NCBI GenBank assembly: GCA_963532875.1
Contig: CAUSLO010000012.1
Location: 1 to 29,122, forward strand
DNA from: CAUTUX01 sp963532875
GTDB lineage: Bacteria; Bacillota; Clostridia; Christensenellales; CAG-917
Direction: 5' to 3'
DNA: 29,122 nt
In this document: piece after piece, positions 21,650-29,122 of the stretch
Layout: every line of letters begins with the position of its first letter
Numbering within the stretch: position 1 is the first letter of the stretch
The notes under the pieces: model-generated
The model's input: the letters and a program-made list of their open reading frames with translations, nothing else
Databases searched by the model: none
Told to the model about the DNA's origin: nothing
Program-made: the position numbers and the translations under genes

Positions 21650-23254
21650 ATGGAAACAACAAGTAATTTTATAGAAGATATAATTGATAAAGAGATACAA
21701 GAAGGGAAACACAAAACAATCATAACTAGATTTCCTCCAGAGCCTAATGGATATTTGCATATAGGACATGCAAAAGCCCTATGCATCAACTTTGGGGTGA
21801 AGGCGAAATACAACGGTAAATGTAACTTGAGATTTGATGACACTAACCCAAGCAAAGAAGATGTAGAGTATGTCAATTCAATCAAGGAAGATATAAAGTG
21901 GTTGGGGTTTCAATGGGATAAAGAATTGTACGCATCAGACTACTTTGATCAAATGTATAAATTGGCATGCAAACTAATCAAAGATGGGAAAGCATATGTT
22001 TGCGATTTATCATCAGATGAAATCAAGAACACACGTGGAACCTTTGAAGTACCAGGAGTTGAGAGCCCATATAGGAATAGAACAGTAAAGGAAAATCTAA
22101 AACTTTTCAAAGAGATGAAAGAAGGCCAGTATGCAGATGGTGAAAAGGTCTTAAGAGCAAAGATAGATATGAGTTCTCCAAATATAAACATGAGAGATCC
22201 TGTTATATACAGAATCGTAAGAGCAACTCATCATAGAACTGGTGATAAGTGGGTAATATACCCAATGTATGACTTTGCACACCCATTAGAAGATGCAATC
22301 GAAGGGATTACACACTCTCTTTGCTCATTAGAATTTGAAAATCACCGTCCTTTATATGATTGGGTAGTAGAGAATACAGGATTCAAAAAAAGGCCTAGAC
22401 AGATAGAATTTGCAAGATTAAATTTAGATAATACTGTAATGAGCAAACGTTTCTTAAAGCGACTTGTTGATGAAGGTGTTGTTTGGGGATGGAATGACCC
22501 AAGAATGTCAACATTGTCAGGATTAAGAGAAAGAGGTTACCCAGCAAGTGCAATTCGTGATTTTTGTGGACGTATAGGTGTAGCGAAGGCAGATAGTAAA
22601 GTATCTATACAGTTATTAGAGCATTGTGTACGTGAAGAATTAAACAGAACTGCAACGAGAGTTATGGCTGTTTTAGATCCGTTAAAAGTTATCATTGACA
22701 ACTATGACAAAGTTGAAACTGTAAAAATAGAAAACAACCCACAAGATAAAGAAGCGGGAGAACACGAGACAAAGTTTACAAAGGAAATCTATATAGAGCG
22801 TGAAGATTTTTCTACTAATCCGCCACCAAAATATTATAGATTGAAAAAAGATGGGAATGTTAGACTTAAAGGAGCATACGTAGTTGAGTACGCCTCACAC
22901 AAAGAGGATAAAGACGGAAACGTAATCGAAGTGCATGTAAATTTAATAGAAGGTACAAAGTCTGGAGAGGAAGGATCAAATATTAAAGTAAAAGGAACAA
23001 TCCATTGGGTTAGTGCAGAATATTGCGTAGACATAAAAGTTAATGAATTTGGATATTTAATAAATGAGGCAGAAGGAGATTATATGGATAGAGTTAATAA
23101 AGACTCTTTGAAAATTCTTTCTGCTAAAGGTGAAGAATTTTTGAAAACCGCCAAGAAGGGAGACAGATTTCAATTTATGCGTAAAGGATATTATGTCTTA
23201 CGTGAAGGCTTAGAATTTAACAGCATTGTCTCTTTGAAGGATGGTTTCAAATAA
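21650..23254 (+). CDS. glnS: Glutaminyl-tRNA synthetase
   Basis: 534 aa. Charges tRNA-Gln directly with glutamine. Class I signatures: HIGH-type PPEPNGYLHIGHAKA (HIGH at 37-40) and KMSKS-type NTVMSKRFLKR. NLRFDDTNPSKED and the YDFAHPLEDAIEGITHSLCSLEFE region identify GlnRS rather than GluRS; the C-terminal beta-barrel anticodon domain is complete (FSTNPPPKYYRLKKDG...). GlnRS is found in only part of the Bacillota, many of which instead use GluRS plus the GatCAB amidotransferase. It lies 11 nt after truA and shares a base with the next gene (TAATG). Confidence 0.95.
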   Translation: METTSNFIEDIIDKEIQEGKHKTIITRFPPEPNGYLHIGHAKALCINFGVKAKYNGKCNLRFDDTNPSKEDVEYVNSIKEDIKWLGFQWDKELYASDYFDQMYKLACKLIKDGKAYVCDLSSDEIKNTRGTFEVPGVESPYRNRTVKENLKLFKEMKEGQYADGEKVLRAKIDMSSPNINMRDPVIYRIVRATHHRTGDKWVIYPMYDFAHPLEDAIEGITHSLCSLEFENHRPLYDWVVENTGFKKRPRQIEFARLNLDNTVMSKRFLKRLVDEGVVWGWNDPRMSTLSGLRERGYPASAIRDFCGRIGVAKADSKVSIQLLEHCVREELNRTATRVMAVLDPLKVIIDNYDKVETVKIENNPQDKEAGEHETKFTKEIYIEREDFSTNPPPKYYRLKKDGNVRLKGAYVVEYASHKEDKDGNVIEVHVNLIEGTKSGEEGSNIKVKGTIHWVSAEYCVDIKVNEFGYLINEAEGDYMDRVNKDSLKILSAKGEEFLKTAKKGDRFQFMRKGYYVLREGLEFNSIVSLKDGFK

Positions 23255-24018
23255 TGCTTTCTCTTCATTCATTTGCTAGTAGCAGTAAAGGTAATTCTCA
23301 TGCAGTTATTTGTGAATCGGGAATTATACTTGTTGACGCAGGCATTTCATGCAAGAGAATTAGACAGGGACTTGAAAGCATTGGCAAATCATTAGACGAC
23401 GTACTAGGAATCGTATTTACACATAGCCACATAGACCACGTTAGCGGGTTTAAAGTCTTATCCAGCGAATGCGTACCATATGTTTCACGAGAACTTTTAT
23501 CACAGTTAAAAAGTAAGTGCGACAGAAAGTTTGTGTATGAACTTCAACAAAACTTTGATGAGGGATTTAAAATAGGAAATGTTTTTGTTAAACCATTTGA
23601 GGTTATGCATGACTCTGATCCAACATATGGATATACATTTGAAGATGAATATAACAAAGTTGGAGTCTGTACAGATATAGGTATGGTTACGCCTAATGTT
23701 GAGTCATCATTGATGGGATGCAGTGAAGTGATATTAGAATCAAACTATGACCCATTTATGCTAGAGACTGGACCGTATCCATTAGATTTAATATTCAGAA
23801 TTAAAGGGGACTTAGGACATCTATCAAATGAGGAATCAGCAAGATTATGTGAGAAATTAGCAAAGACAGGAACAAACAAAATAGTACTTGCACATTTGAG
23901 TGAAACAAATAACAGACCAGAATTAGCACTAGAGGAAGTGAGAAAAAAACTAAAAGGAACGAATGTTGAGTTGTCGGCAATGTTTGTAGCGGAAGAGTTT
24001 AGAGATGAAAAGTACTAG
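23254..24018 (+). CDS. Metallo-beta-lactamase-fold hydrolase, WalJ/YycJ-like
   Basis: 254 aa. The metal site THSHIDH (H57, H59, D61, H62) and the start LHSFASSSKGNSHAVI match the YycJ/WalJ family, which includes a 5'-to-3' exonuclease implicated in mismatch repair. Further conserved stretches: ILVDAGISCKRI, YGYTFEDEYNKVGVCTDIG, EVILESNYD, GHLSNEESARL and IVLAHLSETNN. In B. subtilis walJ belongs to the walRK cell-wall operon; here it lacks walRK but is three genes from rlmH. Its ATG shares one base with the glnS stop. Confidence 0.88.
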   Translation: MLSLHSFASSSKGNSHAVICESGIILVDAGISCKRIRQGLESIGKSLDDVLGIVFTHSHIDHVSGFKVLSSECVPYVSRELLSQLKSKCDRKFVYELQQNFDEGFKIGNVFVKPFEVMHDSDPTYGYTFEDEYNKVGVCTDIGMVTPNVESSLMGCSEVILESNYDPFMLETGPYPLDLIFRIKGDLGHLSNEESARLCEKLAKTGTNKIVLAHLSETNNRPELALEEVRKKLKGTNVELSAMFVAEEFRDEKY

Positions 24019-25084
24019 AAAATATATAACAGCCCAAATGGGAATAATGTTTTTTATCGTCGCTGAATTGCTAGCGAGCATTATCAGTAATATTAATTCA
24101 AGGGTAGGTGGTTTAGTTGTTACAATAATTTTGAGTGCATTAAGTCCATTCATTTTAATAATAACCTATTTCACACTTTGTCCAATTATGAAGATTAGCA
24201 TACCTGAGATAGGACAACTAAAGAAACCAATCAAACCTTTATCACTTTTACTTATACCCTTAATTGCTATTATTTTATTAGTCATATTTACACCGATTAC
24301 AAACTGGGTGAGAAAATTATTTGACTTGATTATTGAAAAAGCGTTTCGCAAAAAACTTGAACCGTTCAATCCTTTGGGCGACTTTGGTGGACCTGTAAAA
24401 TCAATTCTTATCGGGACATTTCTGTTGGCAGTCTTGCCTGCACTTGGAGAAGAACTGATATTTAGAGGAGCAGTACTTTCGGGATTTAAAACCATGGGAA
24501 CGAGCAAGGCGGTACTACTTTCAGCACTTTTGTTCTCATTATTTCATATGAATGTTGATCAAACGATATACCAATTCGTTTTAGGTGTTATATTGGCGGT
24601 GTTTGTTTTGATATCAGGATCAATAGTAGCAAGTATCTTGTTGCACTTCCTAAACAATTTTTTCGCTATTCTATATACATACTTAATAGAACCAAAAATA
24701 GGAAAAGCACTGGAGAACTTTGGAAATAATATTTATGCAACTGATGTTGTAGCGATACTTGTTGGCTTAGTATTCCTTGTTATATTGATATATTCTTTTT
24801 ATTATATTAACAGAGTTGAATATATAGAACATATTGAACAAGTAGGCGAGGACGATTTCAAAGTAACCGTCAAAAGAGAAAGTTATTTTAAGGGCTTGGG
24901 GAATTGGTTCAAATATATGTTTACAAAGCGTGGCATGCAAAGAGTTAATCTGGCATTAGAAACATATAATGACGTGCCATATATAGGAACAAAAAACCAA
25001 CCAATGCTAACGGTATATATAGTCTTTGCATTAAGTGGAGCCTGGTGGATAGCCGAATTAATTATTAGAATTGCACGGAGTTAA
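24005..25084 (+). CDS. CPBP-family intramembrane glutamic protease (first of pair)
   Basis: 359 aa. Membrane protease of the Rce1/CPBP (ABI) group. Catalytic motifs: EE149-150xxxR154 in GEELIFRGAVL, FxxxH181 in FSLFHMN, and H214FLNN. Helices: about 12-30, 38-60, 78-98, 132-148, 165-185, 190-220 and 245-265, with a soluble segment (YIEHIEQVGEDDFKV...) and a last helix near 340. Bacterial relatives process peptides, anchor proteins or regulators; the substrate is unknown. Overlaps the walJ-like gene by 14 nt and is followed 3 nt later by a paralogue. Confidence 0.85.
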   Translation: MKSTRKYITAQMGIMFFIVAELLASIISNINSRVGGLVVTIILSALSPFILIITYFTLCPIMKISIPEIGQLKKPIKPLSLLLIPLIAIILLVIFTPITNWVRKLFDLIIEKAFRKKLEPFNPLGDFGGPVKSILIGTFLLAVLPALGEELIFRGAVLSGFKTMGTSKAVLLSALLFSLFHMNVDQTIYQFVLGVILAVFVLISGSIVASILLHFLNNFFAILYTYLIEPKIGKALENFGNNIYATDVVAILVGLVFLVILIYSFYYINRVEYIEHIEQVGEDDFKVTVKRESYFKGLGNWFKYMFTKRGMQRVNLALETYNDVPYIGTKNQPMLTVYIVFALSGAWWIAELIIRIARS

Positions 25085-25087
25085 GTA

Positions 25088-26152
25088 GTGGATAAAAGAA
25101 GGAAGTTTGTTAATTCATTATATTTTCTAGTAATAGTTTCAAGTTTGCTAGTTAATATAGCCACGTCTTTCATGTATCAAAAAGGCATATTCGACAATGA
25201 CCCTACAGGGTTAAAAAGCGACTCATTTTTCACCATGTTAACTCAATGGCTTTTATTTACAACAATTCCACTAACTGCGTATGCAATATATAAAAAGACA
25301 AACAAAAATGACAACACAAAAATTAGCGAAGATTTTGGATTTAATGTATTTACTCCAAAGATGGCATTGCAATCTTTTGTCTTATTTCTATTTGTAGGCA
25401 CATTAACATTAACAGTAATCTTATTAAACTATTTAATTATCCTACAGCCAATGGGATATGCATTTTATTCAAGTAGTGATAAGTACACAAAAGTATGGCA
25501 TTTTTTGCTTGGAGTTTTCCTTACTGGGATATCCCCTGCTTTTGGAGAAGAAATATTCAATAGAGGATTGTTATATAGTGCACACAAAAAATCGCCAACA
25601 GAATTTATTTTGCGTAGTGCTTTGTTATTTGCATTAATGCATCAGAATATCCAGCAGTTCGCATATACATTTTTATTCGGTGGACTAATCGCATGCATGA
25701 TGTACTACACAAAATCTATTTGGTGTGGAGTTCTAGTGCACTTTTTAAATAATGGTTTGCAAGTCCTATATCAATTTGCAGGAGACACAAAAGATCCATC
25801 TTTACATTGGTTGGTAGTAATACAAGAACGCTTAAGTATACCTTCAACAAGCATTGGTATCGTGTTGTTTTTAATGAGAATAGTTGGATGCACAGTTGGC
25901 GTGGTTGGAGTGTTGTTGTGGATGAAACGTTGTGCAAAGAAAAGAGACCTCCTTTCCAACACACAGTTGTTGCCAGTTAACTTGTATGACGTAAAGCAAC
26001 CAGTTCCAACAGAAACACAAGAACCACAAAGACTTGATACAGGGGAATATCTAAGAGGAACTTGGAAGAAAGATATTCCATATTTCCTAGCAGTTGGTTT
26101 TGGAGCAGTAATGACCGCAATGAGCCTAGCATGGAGAAGTATTGGGCTGTGA
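25088..26152 (+). CDS. CPBP-family intramembrane glutamic protease (second of pair)
   Basis: 354 aa, GTG start. Same motif set as its neighbour: EE154-155xxxR159 in GEEIFNRGLLY, FxxxH185 in FALMHQN, and H218FLNN. Helices at about 10-28, 50-68, 92-118, 138-152, 172-190, 192-210 and later. Both copies keep all catalytic residues, so neither looks inactive; sequence outside the motifs is very divergent, arguing for an old duplication or heteromeric pair. Overlaps rlmH by GTGA. Confidence 0.85.
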   Translation: MDKRRKFVNSLYFLVIVSSLLVNIATSFMYQKGIFDNDPTGLKSDSFFTMLTQWLLFTTIPLTAYAIYKKTNKNDNTKISEDFGFNVFTPKMALQSFVLFLFVGTLTLTVILLNYLIILQPMGYAFYSSSDKYTKVWHFLLGVFLTGISPAFGEEIFNRGLLYSAHKKSPTEFILRSALLFALMHQNIQQFAYTFLFGGLIACMMYYTKSIWCGVLVHFLNNGLQVLYQFAGDTKDPSLHWLVVIQERLSIPSTSIGIVLFLMRIVGCTVGVVGVLLWMKRCAKKRDLLSNTQLLPVNLYDVKQPVPTETQEPQRLDTGEYLRGTWKKDIPYFLAVGFGAVMTAMSLAWRSIGL

Positions 26153-26607
26153 AAATCAATTTAATTTGTATTGGAAAAGTTAAAGAAAAATATTTAAATG
26201 AAGCAATTAATGAATATGCGAAGAGACTTAGGTTATGGGCAACATTAAACATAATTGAAGTTGATGAAGGGAATTTCAACAAATCAGATAACGAAATCAA
26301 AGAAATAGAAGGGAGTAGACTCAAAAGTAAAATCAAAGGATACTTAGTTGTTGCGTGCATAGAAGGACAACAAAAAACTAGCGATGAATTGTCAAAAGAA
26401 ATATCAAAGTTGCAAGTAGATGGCGTCAGTGAAATAAGCATTGTAATCGGTGGCAGTTTGGGTGTTTCAAAAGAGATATTAGATATGGCTGATTGCAAAT
26501 TGTCATTTTCAAAGATGACGTTTCCACATCAGTTATTTAGAGTGATGATGCTTGAACAATTATATAGAGCATTTTCAATTATTAACAATAGTTCATATCA
26601 TAAATGA
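26149..26607 (+). CDS. rlmH: 23S rRNA (pseudouridine1915-N3)-methyltransferase RlmH
   Basis: 152 aa. SPOUT methyltransferase acting on m3-pseudouridine 1915 of 23S rRNA in the assembled ribosome. Seen: VKINLICIGKVKEKYL at the N-terminus, the knot motif IVIGGSLGVSKEI, and FSKMTFPHQLFRVMMLEQLYRAFSI with C-terminal SSYHK. I choose GTG 26149, overlapping the upstream stop as GTGA, with GGAGAAG 9 nt before it; this gives the family's normal N-terminus and size. An ATG at 26131 would add six residues, and one at 26062 runs 29 codons through the protease gene's end. Confidence 0.93.
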   Translation: MKINLICIGKVKEKYLNEAINEYAKRLRLWATLNIIEVDEGNFNKSDNEIKEIEGSRLKSKIKGYLVVACIEGQQKTSDELSKEISKLQVDGVSEISIVIGGSLGVSKEILDMADCKLSFSKMTFPHQLFRVMMLEQLYRAFSIINNSSYHK

Positions 26608-27083
26608 AAGAAGAAAGGTTTATGCAAGTTTGCATAGCAGAAGCAAAAAAAGCATTGAGACATGGAGATATACCAGTAGGTGCTGTAATTGTCAAAGGCA
26701 ATAAGGTTATTGCAAAGGCACACAATCAAAAAGAAAAGAAAAAATGCAGTATATTTCATGCGGAAATAATAGCGATTCAGAGAGCAAGTAAGAAGTTAAA
26801 AAATTGGCATTTAGATGGATGTGAGATTTATGTAACACTTGAACCCTGCCAAATGTGCCTATCGGCTATCGAACAATCACGAATTTCAAAGGTATATTAT
26901 GGAGCAAGTGCAGATAATAAAAATCTCAATATTGTTAATGTGTTCCAAAATATATATAATAGTAGAGTAGAGTTCAGTGCAGGTCATATGGAAGGGGAGT
27001 GCAAGGAACTTTTAAAAACATTCTTCGCAAGATTAAGGGAAAGTAAGAGGGGAAATGAGCAGTCAAAGTGCAGCGGCAGTTGA
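26604..27083 (+). CDS. tadA: tRNA-specific adenosine deaminase TadA
   Basis: 159 aa. Deaminates adenosine 34 of tRNA-Arg(ACG) to inosine. Zinc site H52-A-E54 (HAEI) and PC82QMC85; start pattern FMQVCIAEAKKALRHGDIPVGAVIV is typical. Other cytidine/guanine deaminases share the fold, but length and the EPCQMC context favour TadA. ATGA overlap with rlmH; the next gene starts 29 nt before its stop. Confidence 0.9.
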   Translation: MKEERFMQVCIAEAKKALRHGDIPVGAVIVKGNKVIAKAHNQKEKKKCSIFHAEIIAIQRASKKLKNWHLDGCEIYVTLEPCQMCLSAIEQSRISKVYYGASADNKNLNIVNVFQNIYNSRVEFSAGHMEGECKELLKTFFARLRESKRGNEQSKCSGS

Positions 27084-29007
27084 GCCAATGCGAACTATTG
27101 GAAATAGGACAATTAGAAAATATAACGCAGAGTTTGGGAAAGCAGATTTACCACTAAGAGCCAAACTATATGGAAAGAAAGGCAAAGAGGCATTATCAAT
27201 TCTAGGGAAAGGAATTGCTAAGGCTTGGTCAACACCAGCCAAAGGACGTCATATTCCTATTAAGGAATTTGTAGCATATTCAGGATATACATTTGGTGTA
27301 TCTAGTTTTTATTCTTGGGTTACAGCATTAGCAACTGCAGTTAATATTCCATATTACTATGGAGTAAAAGCGATACATGGTTATTTAATCATTCTGTTAT
27401 CTGTTGTTATCAATATGGTAATTCAACCATTTATAGCAAAGATGTTTGAGAATACAAACACTAAGTATGGGAAATATAAACCATTTGTGTTGTTAAGTAT
27501 TCCAGCAATGTCTCTGTTAACAATCCTCATATCCATACTGCCGATGGGGAAGGTGGACAATATAGGTAATACGATATACGTATATCTGACATTTATTCCA
27601 GCAGGGTTACTGAACGGAATTATGTATTTCATGTGGCAGACATTCCCATCAATCATTACGCCACACGAGCAAGAACGTGTAGATATCATAAGCCCAGCAC
27701 AAATCGTATTTGGAGCAGCACCAAGTGTTCTACAAGTAATCAGAGGGCCATTAAGAGTTTTATGTACAAAAAAGTTTGGAGACGAACTTTGGGAAGTACG
27801 TATCGTTGGCGTATTGATGGCAATTGTAGGATTTGCACTTGTTCTAAGTATTTTAAGAGTTAAGGAAAGAGTATACGTAGTAAATAAAGATAAACAAAGT
27901 TCAATGGATGCAAAGACGATAATTAAGGAATTGTTCGCCAACAAGCCGTTAATTATTTTATCACTTGCATTAATGATAGGAAGTTTAAGACTATTCCCAA
28001 AAGAATTTATACAACTAATATTCCAAGTTAATTTATCACCAGATATTAAGTCAGCATTAAACTTTATAGGTGTTCCATTAACAATAATAGGATTTGCGAC
28101 AACCGTTGCAACAGTGCTGTTACCATTGCTCACAAGGAAAATGAGCAAAAGAGCAATCATGGTTGTCTTTACGCTATTGATGGCGGCTGCATATGGATCC
28201 GTAGCACTTGTTGGGTTTTCAAGGGTATCAGGCAAAATTATAGAAGTTACAAATAAAGGTAATACATTTAAGTTAGACATCCTTGCAACAATTATTTTAA
28301 CAACGGTATTCTTCCTTGTATCAGTAACCCCAGAGTTATTGCTTATTCCAATTATGCTGGGAGAAATATGCGATTATCAACAAAGTATATCTGGTAGAAG
28401 ATATGAAGGACACATCCAAAATTTCTTATTCGTTATGCCTTTAGTTGCTATGGCAATAGGAAGATTAATGGTAGAACCAATACAAAGAAAGATTGGTTTC
28501 CAACCGAGCGATTACGTATTTAATAATAAGATTACACAATACACAACTGCCCAAATACAAACAGCCAATAAATGGTTTAGGGTTGTATTTATCATAGGGG
28601 CTGTTGCGGCGTTAGCCATGGGCTTAATTTTACTTCTATATCCACTATCTAAGAAGAAACATCAAGAGGCAATGGAAAAGATTAAAGCGAATTCTGTTGA
28701 TGTTGCAGTTGCAGAGAAGAGAAGAGTTGTAGTAGAAAAATCTCGTATATTCCTTGCTAATGAATATAGTCATTTGAGAAGAGTAAGAAACACAAAGAAA
28801 AGTTTGGCATTAAATAAACAGTTACGTATGGTTGTTGGTACTGTTAAAAGATTAGAACGTCAAAGTCAATACATGAATGGACTTCAGAACGTTTGTAACG
28901 CAAATAACAGTTTACGCAAACTCAACAAAATATCAAGAGCATGCAAAGTAAATAACTATGTTAATATGACAGCACGTAAATCTATGCGTAATATGCTTTT
29001 AGGATAG
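27055..29007 (+). CDS. MFS transporter, GPH (glycoside-pentoside-hexuronide:cation) type, with long basic tail
   Basis: 650 aa. About 12 membrane helices between residues 85 and 545, with NTNTKYGKYKPFVLLSIPAM fitting the cytoplasmic D-x-x-x-G-K/R-Y-K/R-P loop of GPH symporters. Longer than usual for the family (about 450-500 aa): 80 extra residues at the N-terminus and about 110 after the last helix, rich in arginine, lysine and asparagine and poor in hydrophobics. ATG 27055 follows AAGAGGGGA; an ATG at 27088 is an alternative that would follow the tadA stop but has a weaker ribosome-binding site. Sugar or glycoside uptake is expected; the tail is unexplained. It is the last gene of the operon; no clear terminator follows. 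Confidence 0.85.
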   Translation: MSSQSAAAVEPMRTIGNRTIRKYNAEFGKADLPLRAKLYGKKGKEALSILGKGIAKAWSTPAKGRHIPIKEFVAYSGYTFGVSSFYSWVTALATAVNIPYYYGVKAIHGYLIILLSVVINMVIQPFIAKMFENTNTKYGKYKPFVLLSIPAMSLLTILISILPMGKVDNIGNTIYVYLTFIPAGLLNGIMYFMWQTFPSIITPHEQERVDIISPAQIVFGAAPSVLQVIRGPLRVLCTKKFGDELWEVRIVGVLMAIVGFALVLSILRVKERVYVVNKDKQSSMDAKTIIKELFANKPLIILSLALMIGSLRLFPKEFIQLIFQVNLSPDIKSALNFIGVPLTIIGFATTVATVLLPLLTRKMSKRAIMVVFTLLMAAAYGSVALVGFSRVSGKIIEVTNKGNTFKLDILATIILTTVFFLVSVTPELLLIPIMLGEICDYQQSISGRRYEGHIQNFLFVMPLVAMAIGRLMVEPIQRKIGFQPSDYVFNNKITQYTTAQIQTANKWFRVVFIIGAVAALAMGLILLLYPLSKKKHQEAMEKIKANSVDVAVAEKRRVVVEKSRIFLANEYSHLRRVRNTKKSLALNKQLRMVVGTVKRLERQSQYMNGLQNVCNANNSLRKLNKISRACKVNNYVNMTARKSMRNMLLG

Positions 29008-29060
29008 GAATTAATTTACACAATCTAGTTGAAAATAAAACAAATTAGAATTAATTTATA

Positions 29061-29069
29061 TGCTATACT
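29061..29069 (+). promoter_or_regulatory. Extended -10 promoter at the window end
   Basis: TGC-TATACT with the hexamer at 29064-29069, in a gap after the MFS gene. No matched -35. A transcript would start near 29076 and contain GTGGG, loop CACACCAA, CCCAC (29086-29103), then run past the window edge. What it serves cannot be seen. Confidence 0.4.
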
Positions 29070-29122
29070 CTCATCTTTGACAGTTGTGGGCACACCAACC
29101 CACGAAAACCCCAGTAAAACAG

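Noticed and set aside
26062..26148. ATG extension of rlmH
   Set aside because: It adds 29 residues read out of frame through the end of the CPBP gene; GTG 26149 has a good ribosome-binding site and gives a normal RlmH N-terminus.
27423..28280. Long open frame on the minus strand inside the MFS gene
   Set aside because: Low-complexity threonine/serine/isoleucine-rich translation typical of the reverse of a membrane-protein gene; no ribosome-binding site or family motif.

Overview
The window is AT-rich chromosomal DNA from a Gram-positive bacterium of the Bacillota, most like an uncultured member of the Clostridia. The evidence is the gene set: a DnaD/DnaB-type primosome protein next to a DnaI/DnaC-type helicase loader, SpoVG, Mini-ribonuclease III beside RlmB, an EcfA-EcfA'-EcfT-TruA cluster, a WalJ/YycJ-type hydrolase near RlmH, and a TatD-linked radical SAM protein beside RsmA. 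The standard genetic code fits every frame. I cannot name a genus.

Layout. (1) 1-3190 is an accessory-looking segment: a class II Fic protein preceded by a degenerate copy of its own 5' end, an AlbA_2/HATPase regulator-like protein, and AT-rich DNA with decamer repeats. (2) 3215-8093 holds a single MarR regulator, a minus-strand replication pair (DnaD-like, DnaI-like), and a plus-strand run of radical SAM protein, rsmA and a HIT protein. (3) 8094-8654 has no intact gene; it holds an IS3-family orfB remnant, then a promoter with a perfect palindrome overlapping the predicted transcription start. (4) 8661-12656 is a tightly coupled three-gene carbohydrate operon: HAD-IIA phosphatase, Na+/solute symporter, FGGY kinase. 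(5) On the minus strand come spoVG and queH (12662-13614). (6) 13799-16886 is a two-gene operon of unknown function: a six-helix membrane protein and a large acidic helical protein. (7) On the minus strand come rlmB, mrnC and tRNA-Leu(CAA) with its terminator. (8) 18364-29007 is one run of eleven plus-strand genes with almost no spacing: ecfA1, ecfA2, ecfT, truA, glnS, walJ-like, two CPBP membrane proteases, rlmH, tadA and a GPH-type MFS transporter.

Much of the window serves translation and RNA maturation (RsmA, RlmB, RlmH, TruA, TadA, QueH, Mini-III, GlnRS, tRNA-Leu), mixed with vitamin/metal uptake (ECF), envelope proteolysis and sugar uptake.

The most notable pattern is in gene starts. 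Five transcription units (marR, radical SAM, queH, mrnC, ecfA1) begin with an extended -10 box (TGn plus hexamer) ending only 6-7 nt before the start codon, with no Shine-Dalgarno sequence. That predicts leaderless mRNAs, and one of them would drive the eleven-gene operon. A sixth unit (dnaD-like) would have a leader of about 5 nt. Other candidates for follow-up are the unknown membrane/helical pair, the CPBP pair between walJ and rlmH, the palindrome at the sugar operon, and the Fic duplication. No CRISPR array, rRNA, prophage or intact insertion sequence was seen.
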